Origin: Flaccisagitta enflata | Taxonomy: Eukaryota; Chaetognatha; Sagittoidea; Aphragmophora | Direction of reading: 5' to 3' | Length of the DNA: 64,000 bases | Assembly: GCA_965153355.1 (NCBI GenBank) | Contig: OZ231128.1 | Span: forward strand, 26,908,001-26,972,000 | Shown here: positions 1-11,244 of the stretch, one piece after another | Position numbering within the stretch: position 1 is the first letter of the stretch | Layout: each line of letters starts with the position of its first letter | The notes under the pieces: generated by a model | What the model was told of the DNA's origin: nothing | Seen by the model: only the letters and a program-made list of their open reading frames with translations | Databases searched by the model: none | Made by a program: the position numbers and the translations under genes

Positions 1-58
1 CCTCAAATATGGCCCCTGCCCGCCCGCAAGCGACTGGGATGGCCCTGTATCCGGCTTT
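1..58 (+). mobile_element. Right end of a family A element, cut by the window edge
   Basis: The window opens inside a family A copy. It shows the typical right-end wording: gcccctgcccgcccgc, an AGCGACT half-cap, then a CCGTGTATCCGGCCTTGTT-like terminus here diverged to ccctgtatccggcttta. The left cap lies outside the window. Confidence 0.6.
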
Positions 59-121
59 AATTGTGGTTTTTCTCGTTCCTTCAATTAGCAAGGTTAGGCA
101 CAAAAGGACCCTTACAAGATA

Positions 122-175
122 CAGTTGAAACCCGCTCCAATGGACCCGCTTTTAACGGAATTCCGCCAGTAACAG
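122..175 (+). mobile_element. Deleted TIR (pogo/Tc1-like) element end
   Basis: The segment starts CAGTTGAAACCCGCTCCAA after a TA dinucleotide and continues with CCGCTTTTAACGGAATTCC. Both motifs are ends of the complete 163-bp element at 33523-33685, so this looks like an internally deleted copy. The superfamily is inferred from the TA flank and CAGT start. Confidence 0.45.
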
Positions 176-641
176 ATACACTTTTTTTATAAGAACGTCA
201 CTTTTTGGGCAAGCTTTCAATGTTTTTAAATTTTGAGCAGTTTAAAGGCTTAAGCGTTCTTAAATTGTTCTTAATTTAAACACAGCTATAAACCTTTAAT
301 TAAGAACGTTCTTAATTGGTTTGAGTTTATCTTCTAGGAAAAAATGAAGAAAATGTCAATGAAACTACAAAGCAGCAGGTTTAAACATTTTAGGTGAATG
401 ACAAGAACAATGAAAATGCTGTAAAGACAAAATTTTTCATAATTATATACAGGTTTATTATTTTCATTGCAAAAATGAAATTTACAAAAAAAATTTAGCA
501 TTTTGAAGATTTACAGCCTAATATTCTTAGATTTTTGAAAAATGAAGCTTTCAAATTTTCTAAGCATGTTCTTATTTTTTGAGGATTTTAAGCCTAATGT
601 TCTTATAAACTTGGTTCTTTTTTAGAAAAATAAGTGTATCA
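176..641. other. AT-rich intergenic stretch, no gene seen
   Basis: No coding potential. It contains repeated phrases around aagaacgttctta and ttgaggattttaagcctaatgttcttat that recur loosely near 14.6 kb and 19.85 kb (ttgaggctca / aagaaca), so it is probably old repeat sequence. Confidence 0.5.
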
Positions 642-802
642 TTTTTTAGTCGCGGACACGCAACTCTACATGTTGCCATGTCGGTCGCTAGGTCTGTCGG
701 TCCGTCCGTCCGTCCATCACATTTTTGATTTTCGAGCAGTTTTTGCGTTACCGCTCCTGCCCAACTGTCCGCGACTGGATTGCCGTGTATCCGGCCTTGT
801 TT
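642..802 (+). mobile_element. Family A element (compact, tccg core)
   Basis: Left end TTTTTAGTCGCGGACACGC, then a short (GTCC)n/(GTCG)n core, a TTACCGCTCCTGCCCAA box, GTCCGCGACT half-cap, and right end GTGTATCCGGCCTTGTT. At about 160 bp this is one of the smallest copies and shows the invariant parts well. Confidence 0.75.
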
Positions 803-1940
803 TTATCTCTTTAACCTATTTTCCTTTATTCTCTATATTGGCTACCACAAAATTCCATTTGGAATAAATAAAATTCATTATTCCCCTTATTCCCAGTAGA
901 GCGGGACTTGACTGTATGTACAGCAGACGTTCTGTTATGCCCCCATATTCATGGCAGTGGCCCGGTTTGTGTCCAAATTTGTCCAATTGGAAAATGTCCA
1001 ATTTTGGTCACTTTGGCCTCAAATTTAGGCCACTTTGCCTCTTAAATCGAACCTAAAATCCATGAGATAATTAAACTAGAGCTAACCAATGCACAAAGGG
1101 CAGGGAGGTTTTTTTTAGTGCATATAGGGGCATTCTTTCTTTCATTATTTTTTTAGCTTCCATTGTGCATTATAACCTGTCGGAGGTAGAGGAACATGAT
1201 TTGGCTGAATTATCCCATTCCATGTACAGCTTATTGGAAGCCAAAGATAAGTTTCAGCTTATATTTCAATAGAGAGAGAAAAAAATTCTATTCCCGCCTA
1301 TTTCCGCCAAAAACTTTATACCAATATGTAGATCTTCTCATAACAAATCCAAATATGTAATCTTTTCCTGCTACTTAGCTGCACTTTAAGAGAAAAAGCT
1401 CATGGAAAAATTGCTGCAAAGCAACTCTTTCTCAATCATTGGTGACCATTTTAGGGAAGACGCCGTCAAATATAGATCTTGGTGATAACATCACACTCAC
1501 AAACTGACCAATGAGAAACAAGGCACTACCAACCAGAGATTTGCCTCAGTTAAGGGTGATGTTAAGAGCCAGGTACTCTCTTGCTTTTGGTGCCTGTCAT
1601 TGAATTCATCATCGATTTCTTACATTGTAATCACTGATCTTTTGTTGAGAACAACAAATATGACATCTGTTAATGAATAGAAGAAGTTGTGAGTCTGATT
1701 TCTTCAAACAATTACTTTCAAGACTAAAAGGCAGATCTCTGCCCTTTGTGCAATGGTGCAATCCGCATGTTTTTATCTTTTTTCGTTAAGATTTGAGAGA
1801 GTTTTAAAGATGGGTCTTGAGAGGTTTTTTTTGCAGCATGAAATCTGGGGTCAATTTGGACATTTTTCACACTTTTCACTATACCGCAGCCTTGGATTGA
1901 CTAATCTCTAAAAAATTGGTGACCAAATCGAAGAGTTTTT
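803..1940. other. Non-coding repeat-derived DNA
   Basis: No gene recognised. Positions about 905-960 are an inverted, diverged copy of about 7625-7675 (shared phrase ggggcataacagaacgtctg), next to a CAGTCAAGTCCCGCTCTAC motif that looks like a Tc1/pogo-type terminus. A phrase around caatgcacaaagggcag (1087) recurs inverted at 1735-1755. Confidence 0.45.
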
Positions 1941-2487
1941 GATACTCTAACTGATTCTGGAAAATTTTTTGGTCAATATTGCCTCAGAAAAATTCTATTT
2001 ACTCTCAAAGCAGGGGAAAAAAGTCAAATTTTAGTGTCATTTAGGCTATTTCTTTTTGAAAAATTAGGCCACTTCCAAACTGAAGACTGACTTAAAATTC
2101 ATGAGTAAATCAAACCACTGCTCAAGAGCTATTCAGTGGTGCAATCAGCATATCTAGATGTTGCTGCATTTAGATTTTACGGAATTTCAAAGATACAAGG
2201 GTAAGGTCAAATGATGATTTTTCATACCCTTGTATCTTTGAAATTTTGTAAAATCTAAATGCAGCAACATCTGAACATGCCGATTGCACCACTGAATAGC
2301 TCTTAAGCAGCAGTTTGATTTGCTCAGGAATTTTAAGTCAGTTTTCAGTTTGGAAGTGGCCTAATTTTTCAAAAAGAAATAGCCTAAATGACATTAAAAT
2401 TTAACTTTTTTCACCTGCTTTGAGAGTAAATAAAATTTTTCTGAGGCCATATCGATCAAAATCTTTTCCGCAAACAGTTAGAGCATC
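1941..2487. repeat. Large inverted repeat (foldback), about 260-bp arms
   Basis: The left arm (1941 to about 2210) and right arm (about 2228-2487) are diverged reverse complements separated by a loop of about 20 bp. Outer tips are GATACTCTAACTGATTCTGG and the complement of gcaaacagttagagcatc. Inner sequence ttcaaagatacaagggt pairs with acccttgtatctttgaa. The right tip directly abuts the family A element that begins at 2488. No target-site duplication is visible. Confidence 0.85.
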
Positions 2488-2569
2488 AACAAGGCCAACA
2501 CCTATAAGTCGCGTGCAGGACAAAAATAACTGAACTGACCTGACTCTTATTGTATCTTTTTATCGAAAA

Positions 2570-3420
2570 TCAGACTTAAACGCAACCCAAAACAGACCCA
2601 AACCAGACTCAAACCAGACTCAAACCAGAATTAAACCAGACCAAAACCAGACCTAAATCAGACATAAACCAGACATAAACCAGACATAAACCAGATTTAT
2701 GCCAGACTCAAACCAGACTCAAACAGACTCAATCCAGACTCAAACCAGACTCAAACCAGACTCAAACCAGACTCAAACCAGACTCAAACCAGACTCAATC
2801 CAGACTCAAACCAGACTTAAACCAGACTTAAACCAGACTTAAACCAGGCTCAAACCAGGCTCAAACCAGGCTCAAACCAGAATCAAACCAGACTCAAACC
2901 AGACTCCAACCAGACTCCAACCAGACTCAAACCAGACTCAAACCAGAAGTAAACCAAACCAAAACCAGACTAAAACCAGACCAAAACCAGACCTAAATCA
3001 AACATAAACCAGACAAAAACCAGACATTCACCAGACCTAAACCAGACCTAACCCAGACCTAAACCAGACATAAATCAGACATGAACCAGTCTTAAACCAG
3101 ACTTAAACCATACTTAAACGAGACTTAAACCAGACTTAAACCAGACTTAAACCATACTTATCTTTAATATCATTTTAACCAGCAAACTTAATCCAGCAGA
3201 CTTAAAAAATTAGACCAGCAGACTTAAACCATTAGATTTAAACCAGCAGACTTAAACCAGCAGATTTAAACCAGCCGACTTTAACCAGCAGACTTAACCC
3301 ATTAGATTTAAACCAGCAGACTTAAACCAGCAGATTTAAACCAGCAGATTGAAACCAGCAGATTGAAACCAGCAGACTTTAACCATCTCACTTTACCCAG
3401 CAGACTTTAACAGGCCTGAT
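2570..3420. repeat. Satellite: CAGACTTAAAC 11/12-mer
   Basis: About 70 diverged copies of (C)CAGACTYAAAC; the later part shifts to a variant with agcagactttaacc. It is the first core of the enclosing family A element. It resumes briefly at 3795-3850 after a spacer of about 370 bp, so the spacer interrupts one array. Confidence 0.9.
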
Positions 3421-3794
3421 TTTAGTGATTTTTTAGACTGAGCCAGTCGGGCTCGCTCCCCACAATTTGACAGAGCCCGAGAGGAAAACCTTGAGCCCGG
3501 TAAAAACACTACACCAAACTTAATGATCATTTTAGCCTAGATTTGTAATAATAGCTTCTGATTATATGATATAACGATAAATAACCACTATTAAAATGAT
3601 TCAGTTAGTGAGTGAATCGAAAAATGAGTCAAAACGTGATGATTTTTCAAATATTTCACTCAATCAGCTAAAGCGCTTTGAATCCACCCCAATGAGAGAG
3701 AGCCTACCGGGCTCAGAGCTTGCAAAATATGAGAGCCCGAGAGCAAAATAGAGAGCATCGGGCTCGCGGGCTCGCTCTAAAATCAGGCCTGGAC
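3421..3794. other. Spacer interrupting the satellite
   Basis: Non-coding. Both edges carry the phrase gcctg-atttta / aaaatcaggcctg (3413-3425 and 3778-3792), and both sides contain gagcccgaga/cgggctcg phrases. It therefore looks like a roughly 370-bp palindromic-ended insertion in the cagactttaac array. Confidence 0.5.
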
Positions 3795-3849
3795 TTTAAC
3801 CAGCAGACTTCAACCAGCAGACTATCACCAGCAGACTTTAACCAGCAGA

Positions 3850-4395
3850 CTTTACCCAAAAATGACCAAAAATGACCAAAATGACCAAAATGACCAAAAT
3901 GGCCAAAATGGCCAAAAATGACCAAAAATGAACAAAATGACCAAAATGACCGAAGATGACCAAAGATGACCAAAGATGACCAAAGATGACCAAAAATGAC
4001 CAAAAATGACCAAAAATGACCAAAAATGACCAAAATGACCAAAAATGACCAAAAATGACCAAAAATGACCAAAAATGACCAAAAATGACCAAAAATGACC
4101 AAAAATGACCAAAAATGACAAAATAACCTAAAATGACCAAAAATGACCAAAAATGACCAAAAATGACCAAAAATGACCAAAAATGACCAAAATGACAAAA
4201 CTGACCAAAATGACCAAAAATAACCAAAAATGACCAAAAATGACCAAAAATGACCAAAAATGACCAAAAATGACCAAAAATGACCAAAAATGACCAAAAT
4301 GACCAAAATGACCAAAATGACAAAAATGACCAAACTGACCAAAAATAACCAGAAATAACCAAAAATGACAAAAAGCAACCAATAATTCCCAAAAC
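3850..4395. repeat. Satellite: AAAAATGACC 9/10-mer
   Basis: About 55 copies of (A)AAAATGACC with single-base length variation (9 or 10 bp). Reverse-strand reading frames through it give monotonous FGHFWSFLVI repeats, which are an artefact of the array. Confidence 0.95.
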
Positions 4396-4866
4396 CAACA
4401 AAAAAATGACTCAAAATAACTCCAGACGACCCAAAAAGACGAAAAAAAACAAAGTGTTACGGACCGACGGACGGACCGACCAACCGACAGACGGAGCGGG
4501 TTGTAGAGTCGCGTGCACGCGACTAAAAACTCTTCAATTTGGTCACCAATTTTTTAAAGATTGTCTCAGTGATAAGGGAGTACGAGATTTCCCAAAAATG
4601 AGCAAACTTCAAAAAACGGCCTCAGATACTCGATAAACCTATGAGTGGGACCTTACTTAGTGGCAATCAGAACCCAGTCGGTGAAAAAAAAACCCGCGGA
4701 TGGGCTCAAAAACCAAATCGCGACTAGTTTTTAAACGTTTTTTTGCACTTAGTCAGGTTTTAAAAGTTTATTTGTTCATTCAACATTCAACTTCATAAAA
4801 AAAGTAAAGCACTAACCAGGCAGGATCAATATTTTTCAATGAATTTAGCATGTGCTTTAAATATAC

Positions 4867-5041
4867 AGTGGAGCACTGCTAAAGTGCACCTGCTAATAAG
4901 GCATGCCCACCAACAAAGCATATAACCTGTGGTCTCAGGAGAGGTTTTTGTAGTTGTGTCTACAGTGGTAATAAGCCGGCTTCATTGTAAGGCATAATTT
5001 TGCTCAGTCCCCTGGCATGCGCTCTAGTGAAGCTCAACTGC
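4867..5041. mobile_element. Putative pogo/Tc1-like MITE
   Basis: Left end TACAGTGGAGCACTGCTAAA; right end is the complement of CAGTTGAGCTTCACTAGAGC. The ends are imperfect inverted repeats of about 30 bp that start CAGT beside TA. It is about 175 bp with no coding content. The superfamily is inferred from end shape only. Confidence 0.5.
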
Positions 5042-5194
5042 ATTTCAATCATTTCTCTTCAATTTAACTCCATTTTGTTAATTTAAACTAGCTCAGTAAT
5101 TTCTTTCCAGTTACCCCCTCTCCTCCCTCTCTCTCTTTCCTTTCTTTTCTTTCCTTTCTTTTCTCTCTCTCCACCTCTCTATCCCAATCACTCA

Positions 5195-5400
<206 letters not shown>

Positions 5401-5409
5401 TTTAAAAAT

Positions 5410-6540
5410 TTGGAAGGCCAAATTGGCCAGGACAAACTGAAAGCAGCCTTACTTATCATTTCTGACAAAAGCAAGGTAAAACTTAGGTGCCCAAAGGACT
5501 GGGTGTTAAAGTTTGTTGCAAAGGAGAATTCTTCAAATTTATGGAACAGAGCTGAAGAATTCAGTGCATTTGAAGAGCAAAGAGGACGTAGATATGATGC
5601 TATGCTGATGAAGGAGGGAAGAATTGGCAAGGCAAGGCAATTGAGCAGCTAGACAGCTTTTTAGCATATCTTGAGTAAAAGGAATATTGTGAGAAAAAAA
5701 CAGCAGGCACTTATGGAAAGACACAGATGAAGCCACTTTCAGAAATGTTCACAGAGGATGAACTTTAAAAAAATTCCAATAGATAGCAAAGCAGGAGAGA
5801 ACTACTCACTTCTCACAACAGCTCAAAACTAAAGGAGGTGTAGCATTTCAGGCCATAATCAGATTGGTACTCAAATTGATAGACAAAGCATTTGCAAAGG
5901 AAGCTGATTGCATGCTCAAATACAAAAAATTTAAAGCCAAGCAAAAGGAAGTTGCAGAAATTAAGACAGATTGGTCGAGGGCCCAAAAGGATTTGATGAA
6001 GTCCAAACTTGCTCTCACTGATCGAGAGGCAGATAAGCTAGCCAGAGAGCAGTAAAAAAACAAGGCGATGGCCTTGTGCCGAGATAATGGCAAGAAACAT
6101 AAATGTGATTCTCCATTGACATCTCAAAATGAATTTCACAAATGCTACAATTGAATCAAGATGTTGAAAGAGCAGAATTAACTGCCTATTTTGTGCAGAG
6201 AAATCAAGTTGAAAAAAATCATTTTGTCTGCGTTGCCTAGTGACTTTGTTTACTTCAAGCAATGCAATATCAGTTCCAAATAAATATATGAAAATCTACT
6301 GGCATTGCATTCTGTTGACCAATGCAATCAAGATTTTTTTACAGTTGATGATGTTTATGAAGCAACTAATATGCTTGATTCACCCACGGCACAGTCTCAA
6401 ACAAAAAGAAAAAGATCTGCAGCAGCCACTTCAGCTGATCCTGAACTGGACTTCCAATGGCTACTTCAGGAAGAAGAGTTTCTTATTACTTTGGAAGTAG
6501 ATGGTTGGAACCTTGGGTCAGTCCAGTCATACAACTAGGA
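5410..6540 (+). pseudogene. Degenerate coding-like stretch, unidentified
   Basis: Three short plus-strand open pieces read like broken protein rather than noise. 5410-5652 contains EFSAFEEQRGRRYDAMLMKE. 5864-6055 is a charged, coiled-coil-like piece with KYKKFKAKQKEVAEIKTDW. 6305-6538 is acidic, with a KRKR motif. Each is ended by stops and the frames change between them. They could be remnants of one transposon-encoded or host-derived gene. I do not recognise a family. Confidence 0.3.
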
Positions 6541-7480
6541 GCTAGATACCACTATTGTTCAAGCCCTCACCACTCTGAAAACTTGTGCAAAAGATGATGT
6601 TGAGAAAACATATTGGATTTACCCAACTGAAAAAGTAGTAGATCACTTTGAAAAGAAGCACGTGCTTGAAATCACGCCCTTTGTTATATTTGCCAAAAAT
6701 ATTAAGCAAAAAGATTTGGTCTTTGCACTTCTCAACAGAGAGGTCATTGAGGCTATGTGAGGATAACTCATCACCTCTAATGCCCAAGAATAGTAGCACA
6801 GTAGAGGTTAAGAAAAATTCATGACCATTCATGATCTGACCTATAATTTGATTCTCCCTCTTACACAAATCTTATAAATTGGATGATTGCACTGCTGTTT
6901 CATGGAACTTTGTTTGACTAGGATTTAGTTATTTGATTGATAAAATGATTACTATTTTATTACAGATCACTAGCTTAACTTAGAGTTTGCTAGGTTTTAT
7001 TAATATCATGGCTAGGAGCTAGTTAAATAGCTAGATATATTAATTTCAGTAACAGTTTTTCTATTTTTGCCCATTTTTCTGCAATTTTTATTACTTTTTA
7101 CTTGCTGATAGTTAAAATTTCTAGTTATTCTTTTTTCCAAGGGATGAAGAATGCTACTGAGGCATGGCATGAACAACAGTAGTTTGAAAAAGAAAAAAAA
7201 TTTGAAAAGTTTTAGCCATTCATAAAAAAAATGCTAATAAAACAACATAAATAATGCGAAAATTGTTTTTTGGGGCCATCCGCGGGGTATTTTTTGAGTG
7301 ACAGCCCCAAAATTGGTGGAAAACCTCATATTTTGGGCCCACTGACATGAAAATCAAGTATCTGAGGCGAGATTTTGACTTGCCCTAATGCCCTATACTC
7401 GTACTCCCTTATCAGTGAGGTCGAGAGCTATCTAGAAAAGAAGAGTCATCGGGGGAAAGGAAATCCCACACTAGAAGCAC
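6541..7480. other. AT-rich non-coding DNA
   Basis: No gene, RNA or clear repeat unit seen. Positions 7255-7380 carry a phrase (cccgcggatgggct/ccatccgcggggt, cctcagatact/tatctgaggcg) that is the inverted counterpart of 4615-4700, so both are parts of one dispersed repeat. Confidence 0.4.
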
Positions 7481-7481
<1 letters not shown>

Positions 7482-7553
<72 letters not shown>

Positions 7554-7566
7554 GCGTGTGTGTGTT
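7482..7566. repeat. (TG)n microsatellite
   Basis: About 40 TG units with late CG/TT variants. Long apparent ORFs on both strands here are Cys-Val or Thr-His dipeptide runs and are not genes. Confidence 0.97.
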
Positions 7567-7695
7567 TGTGCTTATCCGTACCAACCGAGTATAGAAATTT
7601 TCCTTCTCTCTTATGTTGGAGAGACTTGCCATGTATATAGGGGCATAACAGAACGTCTGATGTACAGTCAAAACGAACCAACCAACAATGCTTAG

Positions 7696-8320
7696 GACAG
7701 GAGACAACACCCCTCGCGACCTCTCACGCTGATAAGGTAGAACTAGGAAAACATAAGATCTCGTTCTGAGCCTAGAGGTTGGGTAAGGTAGCAATTTTTG
7801 AGTTGGCTCCTTAGCTGAAGTGCTGATGAGTGGATTGAAAGAGTTTTTGGACTTAGATTGTAGAATTTGACTGCAAAAAACTCAATTGGAAGTAATATAC
7901 GATATTTATGCAAATTTGGTCAAAAAGTAGTGGAGTTGGCTTGAGGACAATATTAGGAAAAAACAAGCTGGTGGATTTGGATTTTTTTAGCCCAAATCCC
8001 TTAAGTAACATCTAATAAGCATAACCCAAGTTCAGGATACCTTGGGAAAATTCATTTTTTGGATATATTGATGATAGATTTGAGGTTGTCAAGCTTCAAA
8101 AATCCATATTTGACAAGGTAGTGGTAGGTAAAAGGGGTAAATTGGTCATTTTGTAGGCAGTTCAGCCCAAAATTCCATTTCTTAGTCAAAGTACAATGTT
8201 CAAGGAGGATGCACACCAAAAATCATCAATGTGGTTGCATTTTTACAACTGTGACACAGCTTTGAAAATGCTCAAAATACCCCCTAATGTTTCAGACTCA
8301 GCCTATTGTCTCCCTTCTTA
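7696..8320. repeat. 625-bp direct duplication, copy 1
   Basis: Matches 8671-9295 at a constant offset of 975 bp with no indels and only a couple of substitutions noticed by eye. The unit begins GACAGGAGACAACACC and ends ATTGTCTCCCTTCTTA, so its tips are themselves short inverted repeats (GGAGACAA/TTGTCTCC). It encodes only a 60-aa shadow ORF. Confidence 0.95.
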
Positions 8321-8670
8321 TAAGAGAATCTCGATAGTATCAAACCTGTATTTTTTGGCTTGTTTGTTTATTTTTTGACTGGGTAAGCATGGTAACATGT
8401 ACACAAGTTAAGAATACCTTTAAAACCATTCATAGAACCCAAAATTTGAGAAAAATCCACCAAATAAGGCTTAAATTCTCCTTAATTTTAACCTTCTCAA
8501 ACTAAGAGCAAAATAGGGGTTTTTCAAGCCATTTTTGACCTGTTTTGGGCCTAGTATGTCTAGCAAATGGCCCCAATCTTGTTTTTCAGCATTCTAAGTT
8601 CTCTTTTTCTCAGTTTCTGATGGTTTCAGATCAGTTTTTCAAAATATGTATAGTGACCCCCTCTTAATAA
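8321..8670. other. Spacer between the two 625-bp copies
   Basis: 350 bp, non-coding. It ends gaccccctcttaata just before copy 2; the complement of ttctta-taagag after copy 1 resembles this, suggesting the inverted tips may extend into the spacer. Confidence 0.5.
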
Positions 8671-9295
8671 GACAGGAGACAACACCCCTCGCGACCTCTC
8701 ACGCTGATAAGGTAGAACTAGGAAAACATAAGATCTCGTTCTGAGCCTAGAGGTTGGGTAAGGTAGCAATTTTTGAGTTGGCTCCTTAGCTGAAGTGCTG
8801 ATGAGTGGATTGAAAGAGTTTTTGGACTTAGATTGTAGAATTTGACTGCAAAAAACTCAATTGGAAGTAATATACGATATTTATGCAAATTTGGTCAAAA
8901 AGTAGTGGAGTTGGCTTGAGGACAATATTAGGAAAAAACAAGCTGGTGGATTTGGATTTTTTTAGCCCAAATCCCTTAAGTAACATCTAATAAGCATAAC
9001 CCAAGTTCAGGATACCTTGGGAAAATTCATTTTTTGGATATATTGATGATAGATTTGAGGTTGTCAAGCTTCAAAAATCCATATTTGACAAGGTAGTGGT
9101 AGGTAAAAGGGGTAAATTGGTCATTTTGTTGGCAGTTCAGCCCAAAATTCCATTTTTTAGTCAAAGTACAATGTTCAAGGAGGATGCACACCAAAAATCA
9201 TCAATGTGGTTGCATTTTTACAACTGTGACACAGCTTTGAAAATGCTCAAAATACCCCCTAATGTTTCAGACTCAGCCTATTGTCTCCCTTCTTA
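8671..9295. repeat. 625-bp direct duplication, copy 2
   Basis: See copy 1 at 7696-8320. The near-identity implies a recent duplication, gene conversion, or a pair of terminal repeats around a 350-bp interior. It lacks TG...CA ends, so a normal LTR is not supported. Confidence 0.95.
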
Positions 9296-9750
9296 GGAAA
9301 CATGTGTGTTCTTTTGTTTTCGGTCGAAAAAAACCCAGTGCCTTAAACTGTATGTGCTGACCTCTAAATTTAATCTCTGCGAACAAAAGATCCGAAAAAG
9401 TTTGGATGAAAAATTGAAAATTTGTGAGTTAAAATAAAAATATAAAATTAAAAAAAAAATAAAATAAAAGTAAAAAATAAAGATAAAACAAATGAATCTG
9501 AATGGAAAAATAAACAAGGATAGCCGCCCTGCTGGGGAAAGACGAAAATCGCCTTGGGTGTCACGGTCTCGTCTCCATTTCCTCAGGACCCACAACTCTG
9601 TGAGAGATAGGAAGAAAAACAACAAATAAAATATATGAAACACCAAGGAAGTTGCACGATAAAAGAAGTAGAGATAAAGAAATAAAGGGCGAATAACAGC
9701 GAGGCAGCATAATAACGAGCGAAAGACCACTTATTATTGGAAAGTTTGTT
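9296..9750. other. A/T-rich non-coding stretch
   Basis: Contains an A-rich run (9425-9510). It lies just beyond the stop codon of the minus-strand transposon ORF, so part of it may be the 3' tail of that element. Confidence 0.4.
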
Positions 9751-10467
9751 TTAAACGCCAGTGTCAGGCGACTCTGCATCACGCTCTATCAGAAGAGCAG
9801 CGTTTCCTCTTTGAAGTTCGATTGAAAGACGCTGAAAGAACTGTTTGATGGCAATAGCGTTCGTGAGGCCCCAACGTCGTGAACCTTTAGTCGCAATTTT
9901 CTTGAAGTCGATAGCCTCTTTATCCCAGCCTCCAAACGTTTCGACGACGAGAGGTTGGAAGAAGATCCCTTCAGCTTTGCAATTGTCAAAATGTGTTCGA
10001 TTTTTCGTAGCTTTTCTCGAAACGATGGCAGCCGCGGGTGTGTCGGCGGCTTGATGAAGGAGCGCCTCCTGTGTAGGAGACACCACGCTGACGTCGAAGG
10101 CCACCTTCCTGCCGTCAAGCCATTCGGGAATGAAGACGTCAGCTGGACGCGATTGTCGGCCAGGCACCAAAGAAGGCATTTCCTCAACCGGGTGCAGCGT
10201 CGCTCTTTGGGCTTCTTTGAAAATTTTCTTGCAGATGCTGTCATGTCGACTAATCCTAATGCCACGATCATCGGAACAATGCATTGCATGATCGCCGAGC
10301 TTGTCTTGAAGTTGATTGCATGTTGGTGATTCGCAGTCTTTTTCTTGCATGAGGGTTAGGCCAAGTCGATAGCCCATCGCCGCCCCAAACGAACGAGAGT
10401 TCAGATTAAGGCCAAAGGACGGAGAGGGGACGACATCGACCCAATCACCAGCATGTGCGTTTGACAC
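9751..10467 (-). CDS. Transposon protein fragment with CCHC and PD-(D/E)XK-like endonuclease motifs
   Basis: An uninterrupted 238-codon frame. In order it has a [14 protein letters not shown] entry, a Cys/His cluster (CESPTC, then GDHAMHC), HDSICKKIF, then [18 protein letters not shown] with AFDVSVVSP about a dozen residues on, and a C-terminal [12 protein letters not shown] plus [10 protein letters not shown]. The R-P-x-D...D spacing after a CCHC cluster resembles the restriction-like endonuclease tails of R2/R4-type non-LTR elements; similar unnamed proteins are common in invertebrate genomes. The natural 5' part is missing: the match begins about 10452, only a few bases from a plus-strand reverse transcriptase. 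Family placement is inferred. Confidence 0.55.
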   Translation of the reverse strand: MSNAHAGDWVDVVPSPSFGLNLNSRSFGAAMGYRLGLTLMQEKDCESPTCNQLQDKLGDHAMHCSDDRGIRISRHDSICKKIFKEAQRATLHPVEEMPSLVPGRQSRPADVFIPEWLDGRKVAFDVSVVSPTQEALLHQAADTPAAAIVSRKATKNRTHFDNCKAEGIFFQPLVVETFGGWDKEAIDFKKIATKGSRRWGLTNAIAIKQFFQRLSIELQRGNAALLIERDAESPDTGV

Positions 10468-11244
10468 TGTGGACCATTCTATTCTTATTGGTAAGTTGGA
10501 ACATTTAGGCGTCAGGGGACTGCCCCTAGAACTTATTAGGAGCTATCTAACAAACAGGAAACAGTATGTGGTATATGGGGAATCTGAGTCGGAGTTCCCC
10601 AAGGAAGCATCCTGGGTCCTCTTTTCTTCCTCCTTTATATCAACGACTTATCGGCCGCATCATCATTCTTCAGGTGTATCCTGTTTGCAGATGACACTAA
10701 CCTTTTTTCTTCTGGTAAGGACAAGGGGGATTTGATAAGGGAGGTTAATTCAGAGTTATGTAAATTATCGAGTTGGTTTGCTCACAATAAATTAACCTTA
10801 AACTATGGTAAGACTGAATTTGTTAACTTCAGCAAACCAACGGGTGAACAGAATGATAAGGGTTGGGACTTGGGGATTGATGGTGTGCCGATAACACAAG
10901 TTGATAATAGTAAGTTCTTAGGGGTTTATATTGATAGAAATATCTCCTGGCGGATTCATATTGGTAAGATTATAACTAAGATAAGTCAGACAGTAGGAAT
11001 TCTAGGACGGGCCAGGAGGTTTATGAGTGGGCCCCAACTTTTGCTTTTATATAACACAATGGTCCTTCCCCATCTTCAGTACTGTTTGATTAATTGGGGT
11101 AATTTTAAGGGTGATCGTAACCTTGGGTTAAGGGATCGTCTATTGGCCCTTCAGAAATGTTTTGTAAGAATTATCAGTGGCGCAGACCGTATCTCCCATG
11201 CGGACCCTCTTTTTGTCCTCGACGATCAGTTTACGTCGAGGACT

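Larger units (their letters stand above)
2488..4529 (-). mobile_element. Family A element, 2 kb, with two satellite cores
   Basis: Begins AACAAGGCCAACACCTATAA followed by GTCGCGTGC, and ends with a (GACC)n stretch, agcgggttgtagA, the perfect 16-bp palindrome GTCGCGTGCACGCGAC (4508-4523) and TAAAAA. Between the ends lie an 11/12-mer array (about 2570-3420), a non-repeat spacer, and a 9/10-mer array (3850-4390). The spacer, with gctcgggctc-type phrases, may be a nested insertion. Confidence 0.8.

Noticed and set aside
2570-4395. CRISPR-like array
   Set aside because: Units are contiguous 9-12-bp satellites without spacers, and the sequence is from an animal genome.
3713-4414. Minus-strand ORF of 233 codons, FGHFWSFLVI repeats resembling membrane segments
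   Set aside because: Hydrophobic look comes from the AAAAATGACC satellite; no start context or flanking exons.
7696-9295. LTR retrotransposon
   Set aside because: The direct repeats lack TG...CA ends, and the 350-bp interior has no primer-binding site, polypurine tract or coding sequence.
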